In this document: positions 6,480 to 15,200 of the stretch, in pieces | How the letters are laid out: each line of letters opens with the position of its first letter | Numbering within the stretch: the stretch's first letter is position 1 | From: Thermogemmatispora carboxidivorans | GTDB lineage: Bacteria; Chloroflexota; Ktedonobacteria; Ktedonobacterales; Ktedonobacteraceae | Assembly (NCBI RefSeq): GCF_000702505.1 | Contig: NZ_JNIM01000001.1 | Location: forward strand, 1,240,001 to 1,304,000 | Length of the DNA stretch: 64,000 bases | Reading direction: 5' to 3' | Position numbers and translations under genes: made by a program | Notes under the pieces: generated by a model | What the model was told of the DNA's origin: nothing | Databases searched by the model: none | What the model saw: the letters and a program-made list of their open reading frames with translations, nothing else

Positions 6480-9425
6480 CTAGTTGGAAACGATCGCGCC
6501 CTCCGAACCTGCTCCCGCCCTGACCTGCCCCATAGAAAGGCCCTGGACCTGCCGCGCCTGAATCTCCCGAGCGCGGGCACGCAACTCAAGCGCTCGACTG
6601 ACCTGACGTGTCTGCTGCAGTAACAGCGCATAGTTCTCCAGAAAGCGCGCGTACGTCGGATGGTTCTTACCGAAAGCCCGCTCACCAACCTCTAATGCCC
6701 GCTTGAAGAGCGCCCGCGCCGGACCATGCTTGTGCAAAGCGGTATACAGGGTTGCCAGATTATTAAGATTGATGGCTAGCGCCGGGTGGTCAGCTCCTAA
6801 CATCCTCTCACGGATCTCAAGGGCGCTCTGATAAAGCGACTCCGCCCGCTCATACTCACCGCGATCATGATAGAGCATCGCCAGATTTTCCAGGCAGCTT
6901 GCTGTATAGGGATGCTCATCCCCAACCAACTGCCGATAGATCACCAACGCTCGTTGATAGAGCAGCTCGGCCTGCCCATAACGCCCAGTCTCACGATAGA
7001 GCAAAGCCAGATTGTTCAAGGTCGTCGCCAGATCCAACTGCTCAGCGAGAGGCAGGCTCTCATGAATCGCCAGGGCCTGCAGATAGCACTGTTCAGCCTG
7101 CTCATGGCACCGCTGCGCATGATAGAGACTGCCCAGCGCGCTCAGCGTCTGCGCCACGGCTGGATGTTCGCCCCCCAGCAGATGCTCGTGCATCAGCAAC
7201 GCTCGTCGATAGAGTAGCTCAGCCTGCTCATAGCGTCCCTGGACCCGGTAAAGCGTTGCCAACTCGTGATACAGCGTAGCGAGCAATGGATGCTCAGACG
7301 CCAGCTCTTGCTGCCAACCCCCCAGCACTTGCAGAAAGAGCGACTCGGCCCGCTCGAAATCACGTCGGTCACGATAGAGCAGAGCCAGCCGATACAAGGC
7401 CCGCATCAATCCCTGGCGATCGCTCCCCACCTGCCGCTCTTCAATAGCGACCACTCTCTGATAGAGCACCTCGGCCTCGTGCAATCGCCCTTGTTCCTCA
7501 TAGAACAGCCCAAAGTTGTAGAGACTGGCACTCAACTCAGGGTGTTCTGGCCCAAGCTGCTGCTCACGTATGGCCAGCGCGTGACGTAAGAGCGGCTCAG
7601 CCTCGCGGTAAGCCACGCAACGCTGCAGGTAATAGCCAGTCTGCTCTAAGAGACGCGCAGCGTCAGGACTGACCAGCTGCCACTCTTCGACCCAACGAGC
7701 ACAGGTAAGCAAGTGCGGCAGATAGCTCCGACAAAGAACCGTAGGAGCAGCAGCCTCACTCAAACAGGCGCTCTCTACCAGACGGATAGTCTGCTCCGCC
7801 CACAACAGACGCGATTCTCGGCTCAGGCGCTGACGGACAAAGGCACCCACCAGCCGATGGAGGACCAGCGACCCTTGACTGTAGTCGGCCAGCGCAAAGC
7901 GGCGTAGCTCGTGGATCAGCCTGAGCAGGTCAAACTGCTCCAGCAAGCACTGACCCAGGCTCTCCCCTAATTCGCCACCACCACTCACCAGCATCTCAAG
8001 GGGAATACGATCAGGCTGCAAAAATGAGCAGAGACGTAGGAGCTCGGTGGCAATTGGACTACTGCGCTCGATCCGGGAGAGGCTGATATGCAGAACGGTG
8101 GCCAACGGTTCAGAGAAACTGCTGATCAACTGGCTGACCGGCCAGGTGCTCCGCTGAAGCTCAACATTAGCCTGCTTATAGAGGTTCAGATAACTGCTGA
8201 GGCTACATTGCTCTGTCTCGATATAGGAGCCAGCCAGAGCGAGCGCCAGAGGAGAAGCCCGAAGCAAAGCAACCACCTCGCCGATCCGGCTGGCCTCAGA
8301 GGGAGGAGCCTGCTCCAGCATCGCCTCCATCGGCAGCAAGCCTGCGGCACGCAGCAAGAGAAGCGCGGCCTCCTCAGCCTCAAGTGCAGGAAGCTTCACC
8401 TGCATTGCCTTGGGCAAGGCTAATGGCTGACGAGCCAGCAGAATCAAATGACCGCGGGCCCCCATAGGCAGCAGATCACGAACCACCTCGCTATCCGCTA
8501 CATTATCCAGGATCAGCAACCAGCCCGGCCTCTTTTCGAGCCAACGGCGCACCGCCAGAGCGACCAGATACTGATGAGGAAGCGCATGCTCCGGCAACTC
8601 CAACGTCTCAGCGATGCGTGCCAACTCATGAATAAGCAGCTGGCGACTGGCAGCATTCACCCAGAGCACAGCCTCATACTCATGACCATAGCGATAAGCA
8701 TATTCAAGCGCCAGCTGTGTTTTTCCGCTGCCAGCTGGTCCGCTCACCACTTGCGGCGGAGTGACCGCGCTGGCCTTGTTGCTAATAGGCATGTCGTGCA
8801 GATAGGCCAACAGTGAGGCGCGACCCGTGAAGAGCGGATTCCGACGATACGGTACCAACCAGAGTGAGGGCAAAGGCGAGGAGGAGACCGCCGTCACGCT
8901 CTCAGCTGGCGAGGCCGGTGGCGGAGGAAGTGGAGGTAGCTGGATGGCCGCCGAGGGAACGCTCGCCTTGGTGGCAGCAGCGGTAGCGGAAAGCCAGGTC
9001 GCCAGCTCCGCAGCCACCGCCTGCCAGGCCGCTTCACGATCCTCCCAGGCGCTAATCGCCACACCGTTGGTCGGCAGAACCGCCAAATCGGCCAGCGGTG
9101 TATCATCGCGCTCCGTCGGACGCACGAGCACGGGAATCACGCGCGCCAGACCAGCCTGGTGACGCTGGAGGGCTACTTTCAGCTCCGCGCTGTAGCAGTA
9201 AGCAGAGTGCACAAAATCCGGGCTGACCAACAAGAGAATAAGCTGCGCTCGTTCCAGGACAGGGCTGATCTCACCGCTTCCTTGCCAGGAAAGACCCTGG
9301 CCCGTAGCACGCTCCTCCCAATCAGCAATGAGACCTTGCCAGCGGAGTTGATAAAGGTGATTAATAAGTTCGTTACGCGCGGCTTCGTCTTTGAAGGTGT
9401 AGGCCAGGAAGACCTTCACTGCCAT
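6480..9425 (-). CDS. TIR-NB-ARC-TPR (STAND/NLR-like) protein
   Basis: A 981-residue three-part protein. Residues 1-145 are a TIR domain (VKVFLAYTFKDE at the start, SPDFVHSAYCYSAELK with Glu81 at the place of the NAD-cleaving glutamate). Residues about 190-500 are an NB-ARC-type STAND NTPase with a P-loop (GPAGSGKT, about 229-236) and a Walker B (WLLILDN, Asp307). Residues about 575-945 are roughly eight kinesin-light-chain-like TPRs of 42 residues. Bacterial TIR-STAND-repeat proteins often act in anti-phage defence, the repeats sensing a ligand and TIR degrading NAD+; signalling roles are also known. The ATG at 9425 (AAGGAG 8 nt upstream) is preferred over a TTG ten codons earlier. Its place next to a CRISPR locus supports, but does not prove, a defence role. 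Confidence 0.88.
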   Translation of the reverse strand: MAVKVFLAYTFKDEAARNELINHLYQLRWQGLIADWEERATGQGLSWQGSGEISPVLERAQLILLLVSPDFVHSAYCYSAELKVALQRHQAGLARVIPVLVRPTERDDTPLADLAVLPTNGVAISAWEDREAAWQAVAAELATWLSATAAATKASVPSAAIQLPPLPPPPASPAESVTAVSSSPLPSLWLVPYRRNPLFTGRASLLAYLHDMPISNKASAVTPPQVVSGPAGSGKTQLALEYAYRYGHEYEAVLWVNAASRQLLIHELARIAETLELPEHALPHQYLVALAVRRWLEKRPGWLLILDNVADSEVVRDLLPMGARGHLILLARQPLALPKAMQVKLPALEAEEAALLLLRAAGLLPMEAMLEQAPPSEASRIGEVVALLRASPLALALAGSYIETEQCSLSSYLNLYKQANVELQRSTWPVSQLISSFSEPLATVLHISLSRIERSSPIATELLRLCSFLQPDRIPLEMLVSGGGELGESLGQCLLEQFDLLRLIHELRRFALADYSQGSLVLHRLVGAFVRQRLSRESRLLWAEQTIRLVESACLSEAAAPTVLCRSYLPHLLTCARWVEEWQLVSPDAARLLEQTGYYLQRCVAYREAEPLLRHALAIREQQLGPEHPELSASLYNFGLFYEEQGRLHEAEVLYQRVVAIEERQVGSDRQGLMRALYRLALLYRDRRDFERAESLFLQVLGGWQQELASEHPLLATLYHELATLYRVQGRYEQAELLYRRALLMHEHLLGGEHPAVAQTLSALGSLYHAQRCHEQAEQCYLQALAIHESLPLAEQLDLATTLNNLALLYRETGRYGQAELLYQRALVIYRQLVGDEHPYTASCLENLAMLYHDRGEYERAESLYQSALEIRERMLGADHPALAINLNNLATLYTALHKHGPARALFKRALEVGERAFGKNHPTYARFLENYALLLQQTRQVSRALELRARAREIQARQVQGLSMGQVRAGAGSEGAIVSN

Positions 9426-9583
9426 GTTCTGGCTCCTTGCGTATGAATGAGACAAGGGCAGCTCCTTGCCCTACCGCCGGGAAGCACAAGGTTCTTCGCT
9501 GTCTGGCGAACGGCTAAAAAGGATGAACGCCCTTCGAACAAAACACGAAGGTAACGTGCATCTTGTACAGTGGCTACACATCT

Positions 9584-9613
9584 AGTATACACTCAGTGAG
9601 AGCGAGGTCGCAA
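9584..9613 (-). promoter_or_regulatory. Possible promoter for the TIR-NB-ARC-TPR gene
   Basis: On the minus strand TTGCGA (9613-9608) is followed after 18 bp by TATACT (9589-9584), about 160 bp before the TIR start. The 310-bp gap 9426-9735 between this gene and the divergent GDPD gene shows nothing else I can name. Confidence 0.4.
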
Positions 9614-9735
9614 TAAATGAGGTGAGGAATCCGACACGGCCCTTGCTCGCTATCGGCTTCAGAGCTGATACGGCCCATCTGCTTCTCTAGAGAAAGTTAT
9701 TTAGACAAAATGTAACACTTTATATGGAGTGCTGT

Positions 9736-10503
9736 ATGGTAAGTGCAGTTCAACGTGTTGCTCACCGTGGGGGAGCGCAGCTAGCTCCCGAGAATACCCT
9801 GGCGGCCTTTCGTCAGGCCCTAGCCTTGCCGGTAGATGCCATTGAGTTAGACGTGCAGATGAGTCGTGATGGCCGTCTTATCGTCTTCCACGACGCCACT
9901 GTCGAGCGGCTTACCGATGGTCGGGGCAACATTCTTGATCTAGACTTTGCCTATCTGCGCAGCCTCAACGCCGCCGCTCATTTTCCCGGTGGCTGGCCGG
10001 AGCCGCAACGTATTCCCACCCTACGAGAGGTTCTTGACCTGGTCAGAGGGCAACGGCGCGTCTGGATTGAGATCAAACCGAGTCGACGCGGAAGCGTCTA
10101 CGGGCGCTACCCGGGCATTGCCGAAGCGGTGGTCGACGAGCTGCAGCGCGCAGACATGCTTGACCAGGCCGTCGTCATCTCCTTTGACTGGTATCTTTTG
10201 CCCGAAGTGAAGCGACGGGACCCGAGACTGGAGACGGGGGCGATCCTCTCTGAGGACATCTGGGACCCCCAGGCCGGGCAAGCCCTGGATACCCTGGTCG
10301 AGCAAGTGCGTGAACTGGGCTGCAGCTGGCTGGATGTAGAGGAGGCTCTTTTCCTGCCCCACCTGCCGGCCCTCGTCCATAGTTACGGGCTCAAGCTTGG
10401 CATCTGGACCGTGAACACTGCCGAACGCCTGCGAGAGTTAGCGGCGAGTGGTGTTGATGCGTTGACCAGCGATCAGCCCACCCTCTTCACCGCTTTATCG
10501 TAG
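9736..10503 (+). CDS. Glycerophosphodiester phosphodiesterase family protein
   Basis: Hydrolyses glycerophosphodiesters to glycerol 3-phosphate and an alcohol, with a TIM-barrel fold. The family hallmarks are all present near the N-terminus: AHRGG, PENTLAAF, IELDVQMSRDG and VFHDATVERLTDG, which supply the catalytic His pair and metal-binding Glu/Asp residues; DALTSDQP near the end is the usual C-terminal signature. At 255 residues and without a signal peptide it resembles cytoplasmic UgpQ-type enzymes. The ATG at 9736 has GGAG 6 nt upstream; an in-frame ATG at 9724 overlaps that site. It precedes a membrane/glycosylation operon but has a separate promoter region, so a link is not shown. Confidence 0.92.
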   Translation: MVSAVQRVAHRGGAQLAPENTLAAFRQALALPVDAIELDVQMSRDGRLIVFHDATVERLTDGRGNILDLDFAYLRSLNAAAHFPGGWPEPQRIPTLREVLDLVRGQRRVWIEIKPSRRGSVYGRYPGIAEAVVDELQRADMLDQAVVISFDWYLLPEVKRRDPRLETGAILSEDIWDPQAGQALDTLVEQVRELGCSWLDVEEALFLPHLPALVHSYGLKLGIWTVNTAERLRELAASGVDALTSDQPTLFTALS

Positions 10504-10641
10504 GCCCAGGCCACGGGTCGTCGAACAGGGCGCGCTGTGCTGCTCTCAAGCCCTCCCTGGGGGAGGCGTGTCCTTTCTTCACAGCCATTCGTTCTAGATC
10601 CAAAGAGATGGTCCTCACACACGTAAAGGTACCATCAGCTA

Positions 10642-10669
10642 CTGTCAAGGAAGGGCAGTATGCTATAAT
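10642..10669 (+). promoter_or_regulatory. Promoter of the glycosyltransferase operon
   Basis: CTGTCA (10642-10647), a 16-bp spacer and TATAAT (10664-10669) preceded by TGC, an extended -10. It lies 62 bp upstream of the ATG at 10731, which rules out longer in-frame versions of that gene that would begin upstream of the promoter. Confidence 0.7.
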
Positions 10670-10730
10670 AGGCCGGCGCACGGAGAGCAGGCATCAGCCT
10701 AAACTCAGGGTTTTGTGGAGTCCCAAGAGT

Positions 10731-11768
10731 ATGCAGCAGATGGAAATGTCATCGCTAGCTATTTCCCAGCGAGCGGACACCGCCGTCACTGCCGTTGCTG
10801 ACAAGGAAGAGAGGCAGGGCGTGGGGATCTCGGTCGTGATCCCGGTCATGAACGAGCAGGAGAATATTCGACCTCTCTTTGAGCGACTGGTCGCCCAGCT
10901 AGAGCAGCTCGGTCAGTCCTATGAGGTGATCTTTGTCGATGATGGCAGCACAGATAATACTTTTGCTGAAGTGAAGGCCCTGCACGATGAGCATCCCGGT
11001 ATCGTGCGTGTCATTCGCTTCCGCAAGAATTTCGGCAAAACGCCGGCGTTGGTGGCGGGCTTTAGCCGCTGTCGGGGGAAGATTGTCTTTACGATGGATG
11101 GCGATCTCCAGGATGACCCCGCCGAGATCCCGCGCTTCCTGGAGAAACTTGAGGAGGGTTATGATCTGGTCTCCGGCTGGAAGTATCCGCGTCTCGACCC
11201 TATTACCAAAACCTTCCCCTCGCGCGTCTTCAATGCTCTGGTCAGGACGCTGACCGGTGTCCCACTGCACGATATCAATAATGGCTTTAAGGCTTATCGG
11301 CGCGAGGTTATCGATGACGCCCATCTCAAGCTCTATGGCGAGTTCCATCGCTTTGTCCCGGTTATGGCCCAGTGGCGGGGTTACCGAGTGACCGAGATCA
11401 AGGTTCGCCATCACCCTCGTCGCTTCGGGGTTTCGAAATTTGGGGCCCGGCGCTTTGCTCGCGGATTAATCGATCTGCTCAATGTGCTCTTCCTGACAAC
11501 CTTTCTGCGTACGCCTTTGCGCCTCTTTGGCCCCTTCGGCTTCTGGACGTTCCTGCTCGGGTTGCTGATCGATGCCTGGGTGGTGATTCGCAGCCGCCTG
11601 ATCGACAACCAGCCTATTCATACGCAGCCAATGCTCTTCGTTGGCATTCTGCTCATGATCTTTGGAGTTCAATTCGTCCTGGTGGGCCTGCAAAGCGAGA
11701 TGATCCGCCATTATGCCTTCCAGCCAGGGGAGGAGTATAGTATCAAGCAGGAAATCGATGTCCAATGA
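10731..11768 (+). CDS. Family 2 glycosyltransferase (DPM1/ArnC-like) with C-terminal membrane segments
   Basis: A 345-residue enzyme that probably moves a sugar from a nucleotide donor to a polyprenyl phosphate or similar carrier. It has the GT-A core: ISVVIPVMNEQENI, the donor-binding VDDGSTDNT and the DGDLQDDP metal site, followed by NNGFKAYRR, typical of dolichyl-phosphate-sugar synthase relatives. Two hydrophobic segments near the C-terminus (WTFLLGLLIDAWVV; MLFVGILLMIFGVQFVLVG) anchor it in the membrane. Start ATG at 10731 is chosen from the promoter at 10642; ATGs three and five codons later are possible. Its last codons overlap the next gene by 4 bp, so they are translationally coupled. 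Confidence 0.9.
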   Translation: MQQMEMSSLAISQRADTAVTAVADKEERQGVGISVVIPVMNEQENIRPLFERLVAQLEQLGQSYEVIFVDDGSTDNTFAEVKALHDEHPGIVRVIRFRKNFGKTPALVAGFSRCRGKIVFTMDGDLQDDPAEIPRFLEKLEEGYDLVSGWKYPRLDPITKTFPSRVFNALVRTLTGVPLHDINNGFKAYRREVIDDAHLKLYGEFHRFVPVMAQWRGYRVTEIKVRHHPRRFGVSKFGARRFARGLIDLLNVLFLTTFLRTPLRLFGPFGFWTFLLGLLIDAWVVIRSRLIDNQPIHTQPMLFVGILLMIFGVQFVLVGLQSEMIRHYAFQPGEEYSIKQEIDVQ

Positions 11769-12937
11769 GCAGAGCGGTCCTTATACGCTGGGTCAAGGTT
11801 CTGGCGCGCTTCGGTCTGCCAGTGGTGGTGCTGGTCTTCTTCGCTCTCCAGGTGAAGAATAACTGGAGCGCTCTGGCCTCCCATCGCTTCGAGTGGAATC
11901 CGGTCCTGCTGGCTCTGGCTTTCCTGGGCTTTGCGCTGCAGGAGCTATCTTTCGGGCTAATCTGGAAAAATGTTCTGGCCCGCCTCGGCTACCACTTACC
12001 ATTGGGTGCCAGCCTGCGCATCTACCTGGCTTCGGAGTTTGTGCGCTATATCCCCGGAAACGTCTGGCATGTGCTGACGCGCATTCTCTGGGTCGGTAAA
12101 TATGGTGTGCCTCGTTCGCTGGCCTTCACCAGCATGGTGGTCGAGCTGGTGACGAAGCTGGCAACTGCTGCCTTCGTCTTCGCGCTCAGCCTGCTTTTCT
12201 GGCACGACGTTCATGCGCTCGGCTCGACCCAGGGTATCTTCTTTCTGACCTTCAGCGCTGTCGCTGTGCTGGCAGTGCTGATTGGGCTACATCCCCGCAT
12301 CCTGGAGAGCCTGCTCAATCTGGCTCTGCGCCTTCTCCGTCGGGAGCCGGTAAGGCTGGCTCTGCGCTACCGCGATATTTTGCTGGTCTCCTTCTTCTGG
12401 TGCCTGAGCTGGTTGATCGCCGGTCTGGCTTTCTACGTGATGGTGTTGGCTTTGTGGCCAGAGACCCCGCTGCTAGCCCTACCGATCTGTATCGGTATTT
12501 ATGCACTCGGTTGGGATATCGGCTTTGTCTCGTTTATCACGCCGAGTGGTTTGGGTTTTCGGGAGGGGGCCATCGCTCTGCTCTTTGCCTTCTCGCTGCC
12601 CGCTTTGCCTACGGCCCTCGGCTACGTCATGGCCTTGCTCTCGCGCCTGATCTCGACGCTAGCCGAATTGCTCTGCGTCAGCGCGGCCTATCTCGGTGGC
12701 CTGCGTCAGGTACGCCAGATTCGTGCTGAGCAGACGGCAGAGCAGGGAGCGCGGCAGAGAGCTGGAGCGTCGTCGGACGCGCACTTGACTGCCCCAACAG
12801 GTGAGGAGGCGTCCCTGCCAGTAGCAAGCCTGATCGCTCAAGAGGTACAAGCAGAGCAAGCAAACCAGATCCCAGAGACTCCGGTCTCAGAGGGGACGGT
12901 TGCTTCCCACGAGGGAGGGAGGGGATATGAAAACTAG
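11765..12937 (+). CDS. Lysylphosphatidylglycerol synthase TM-region (YbhN/AglD-like) membrane protein
   Basis: A 390-residue polytopic membrane protein of the LPG_synthase_TM/UPF0104 group: about eight hydrophobic segments, with the family pattern EFVRYIPGNVWHVLTR in the first third and a GLGFREG motif before the last segments. Members are flippase-like or unknown; it lacks the soluble catalytic domain of MprF, so I do not call it a lysyltransferase. The C-terminal 75 residues are a polar Gln/Glu/Ala-rich tail. It overlaps the glycosyltransferase upstream by 4 bp (ATGA) and the DUF2079 gene downstream by 11 bp. Linkage to a GT2 enzyme suggests handling of a glycosylated lipid; that is inference. 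Confidence 0.85.
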   Translation: MSRAVLIRWVKVLARFGLPVVVLVFFALQVKNNWSALASHRFEWNPVLLALAFLGFALQELSFGLIWKNVLARLGYHLPLGASLRIYLASEFVRYIPGNVWHVLTRILWVGKYGVPRSLAFTSMVVELVTKLATAAFVFALSLLFWHDVHALGSTQGIFFLTFSAVAVLAVLIGLHPRILESLLNLALRLLRREPVRLALRYRDILLVSFFWCLSWLIAGLAFYVMVLALWPETPLLALPICIGIYALGWDIGFVSFITPSGLGFREGAIALLFAFSLPALPTALGYVMALLSRLISTLAELLCVSAAYLGGLRQVRQIRAEQTAEQGARQRAGASSDAHLTAPTGEEASLPVASLIAQEVQAEQANQIPETPVSEGTVASHEGGRGYEN

Positions 12938-15158
12938 CTCTGCTCTGCGTAAGTGGCTGGCTGTCTGCTGGAACCGCCTCTACCTCTATCCACCGCCTGA
13001 GCCACTGCCTCGCCGACGCTCCTTCTGGGCGGCGATGGCGGTGGTGGCCGGGGCGACTCTTCTCTTTTCGGCGTTCTTTATCTGGTATTTAACGACCCGC
13101 CAGGATGCTTTCCAGACCAACGCCGAGGACCTAGGGATTATGGATCAGGCGGTCTGGTCAATTGTGCATAGCGCGGTCCCCCATCAGACGATTTGCAATA
13201 TTGTTGGTGATACCAATTGCTATAGCAGCAACGGGATTAGCCGCTTCGCGATCCACTTTGAGCCAATCCTCTTCCCTGTAGCCTTGCTCTATGTGCTTTG
13301 GGCGACGCCAAAGACACTGCTCGTGCTGCAGACACTGGTGGTGGCTACCGGCGCCTTTCCCGCTTTCTGGCTGGCTCGCCTGCGCTTACGCAACGAGTGG
13401 ATCGCTGTAGGTTTTGCCTTGCTCTATCTGTTGCATCCTCTTCAGAACCTGGCCTTGCTCAACGACTTCCATGCCGTCACCTTTACCTCTGCTCTCTTGC
13501 TGTTTGTACTCTATTTTATGTATACGCGACAGACGGCGTGGACCTTCGTCTTCGCAGTTCTGGCAATGGCCTGTAAGGAAGAGATTCCTGTCCTGGTGGC
13601 CCTCTTCGGCCTGTGGTCGCTCCTCTTCCAGCGCTGCTGGCGCTCCGGCCTCGGTCTCGTGCTGCTGGCCCTCGCCTGGGTCGGCCTGGAGTTGGTAATT
13701 ACGCGCCTCTCCGGCGGGCCACTGTTAGCCTCGCGCTATGCTCATCTTGGCAACGGGCCGCTCGATATTGCCAGGAATATCTTGCTCCATCCGCTCGCGA
13801 TTCTGAAACAATATGTCTTTGAGCGGCAGCATTTCTTCTATTTGCGTCAGGTGCTCAGTCCCACAGGCTATTTGCCGCTGCTGGCTCCCTGGGTGCTGGT
13901 GCTGGCGGTGCCGACCCTGGCTCTCAATTTGCTCAGCTCGAAGCCCGATATGTACAGTGGCCTTTACCACTACAATGCCGAGATCGTGCCTGTGCTGATC
14001 TTCGCAAGCATTGAGGCAGTAGTGGTTATTGGCTGGGCTGCACAGTGGCTGCTGCGCTGGGGGCGGGCCCTCTGGCAGAGAGCAACGGCAGTCTGGGAGC
14101 GCTGGCGCTTGCATCTAGCCACTCGTGGCGCTCCGGGAGGCCTGTTGCGCTCGTCAGGTTCTCTGAGCTGGGGGCAGCTCGTCTTGCTGACACTGCTCAT
14201 GTGCTACTTGCTCGTCTCGGTGGGGCGGGCCGCTGAAGCTCATGGCACCATGCCTTTTTCGCCAGGTTTCAAATGGCCGGTGGTCAATGCCCATACCCGG
14301 CTCGCAGAGCACTTTATCCAGATGATCCCGCCCACGGCCTCTGTTTCAGCCCAGTCGGCTCTGGTCCCCCATATCAGTCATCGAGAGCGCATTTATCTCT
14401 TCCCTTATCAGGATCAAGAGGCCGATTATATCTTTCTTGATGTGACGAGCGATATGTATCCGCTCTTCCTGGGCAGCTATACTGCTGAAGTCAAGAAGAT
14501 TCTCTTCAGTGGGCAATATGGTATCGTGGCCGCTCAGGATGGCTATCTCCTGCTGAAACGCGGCCTCCCGGCCCCGGGCCTCTCGCCCCTCTCGCCAGCG
14601 CAGAACGGGCCAGAGGCTTTACCTGCTCTGCCCCCCGCTTTCTGCTCCTTCCTGTGGGTTCCGCCCCAACAGGTTGAGCATCCGATCACGGCAACCTTTC
14701 GGAAAAGTGACAGCGCTCAACCGTTAGTCGATGTGGTAGGCTACAGTACGCCGACACCAGCGACGGTCGATAACGGAACCTATCTGCAGTTTACGTTCTA
14801 TCTGCGAGCCAGAAGCGCCTCGCTACCAGCGCTCAATCTCCTGGTCTTGCTCAGGGATAGCGCCGGTCAGGAGCATCTGTTAACGCAGGATTTCCCAGGC
14901 TTCGCTTTTTGCCCAACAACGACCTGGCAGCCTGGCCAGATCTACATGTTGAGGACCCTGGCTTTCGGCCTGGGTTCTGTCCACCTTGCTCCCGGGCTAG
15001 CCCATATTTCTATGGCGCTTGTACCTGCGAGCCCTTCGGGCAGTACAATGATGGATGTGCAGGCCAGACAGCCTGTGCAGCTGCAGGGTGCATCTGGGGC
15101 AGTGAGGGCGCTACCGGATGCACGGGAGCTGCAGTTGACGAGCGTGATTGTTCGCTAA
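12927..15158 (+). CDS. DUF2079 polytopic membrane protein
   Basis: A 743-residue protein with a dozen or so hydrophobic segments in the first 450 residues and a large extracytoplasmic-looking C-terminal part. The DUF2079 signatures are visible: DLGIMDQAVWSIVH and, after a loop, FAIHFEPILFPVALLY, then LNDFHAVTFTSALLLF and CKEEIPVLV. DUF2079 proteins look like GT-C-fold glycosyltransferases that use lipid-linked donors, but the function is unproven. The ATG at 12927 follows GGGAGGGAGGGG and overlaps the previous gene by 11 bp. With the GT2 and flippase-like genes before it, a three-step path (charge a lipid carrier, flip it, use it outside) is an attractive inference. Confidence 0.88.
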   Translation: MKTSSALRKWLAVCWNRLYLYPPPEPLPRRRSFWAAMAVVAGATLLFSAFFIWYLTTRQDAFQTNAEDLGIMDQAVWSIVHSAVPHQTICNIVGDTNCYSSNGISRFAIHFEPILFPVALLYVLWATPKTLLVLQTLVVATGAFPAFWLARLRLRNEWIAVGFALLYLLHPLQNLALLNDFHAVTFTSALLLFVLYFMYTRQTAWTFVFAVLAMACKEEIPVLVALFGLWSLLFQRCWRSGLGLVLLALAWVGLELVITRLSGGPLLASRYAHLGNGPLDIARNILLHPLAILKQYVFERQHFFYLRQVLSPTGYLPLLAPWVLVLAVPTLALNLLSSKPDMYSGLYHYNAEIVPVLIFASIEAVVVIGWAAQWLLRWGRALWQRATAVWERWRLHLATRGAPGGLLRSSGSLSWGQLVLLTLLMCYLLVSVGRAAEAHGTMPFSPGFKWPVVNAHTRLAEHFIQMIPPTASVSAQSALVPHISHRERIYLFPYQDQEADYIFLDVTSDMYPLFLGSYTAEVKKILFSGQYGIVAAQDGYLLLKRGLPAPGLSPLSPAQNGPEALPALPPAFCSFLWVPPQQVEHPITATFRKSDSAQPLVDVVGYSTPTPATVDNGTYLQFTFYLRARSASLPALNLLVLLRDSAGQEHLLTQDFPGFAFCPTTTWQPGQIYMLRTLAFGLGSVHLAPGLAHISMALVPASPSGSTMMDVQARQPVQLQGASGAVRALPDARELQLTSVIVR

Positions 15159-15200
15159 CTACAGAGGCGCCGCTGAGTGCGCGTAGAAAGGGTTTGTGGC

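Noticed and set aside
11765..12937. Lysylphosphatidylglycerol synthase (MprF) function
   Set aside because: Only the membrane part is present; the soluble aminoacyl-transfer domain is missing.
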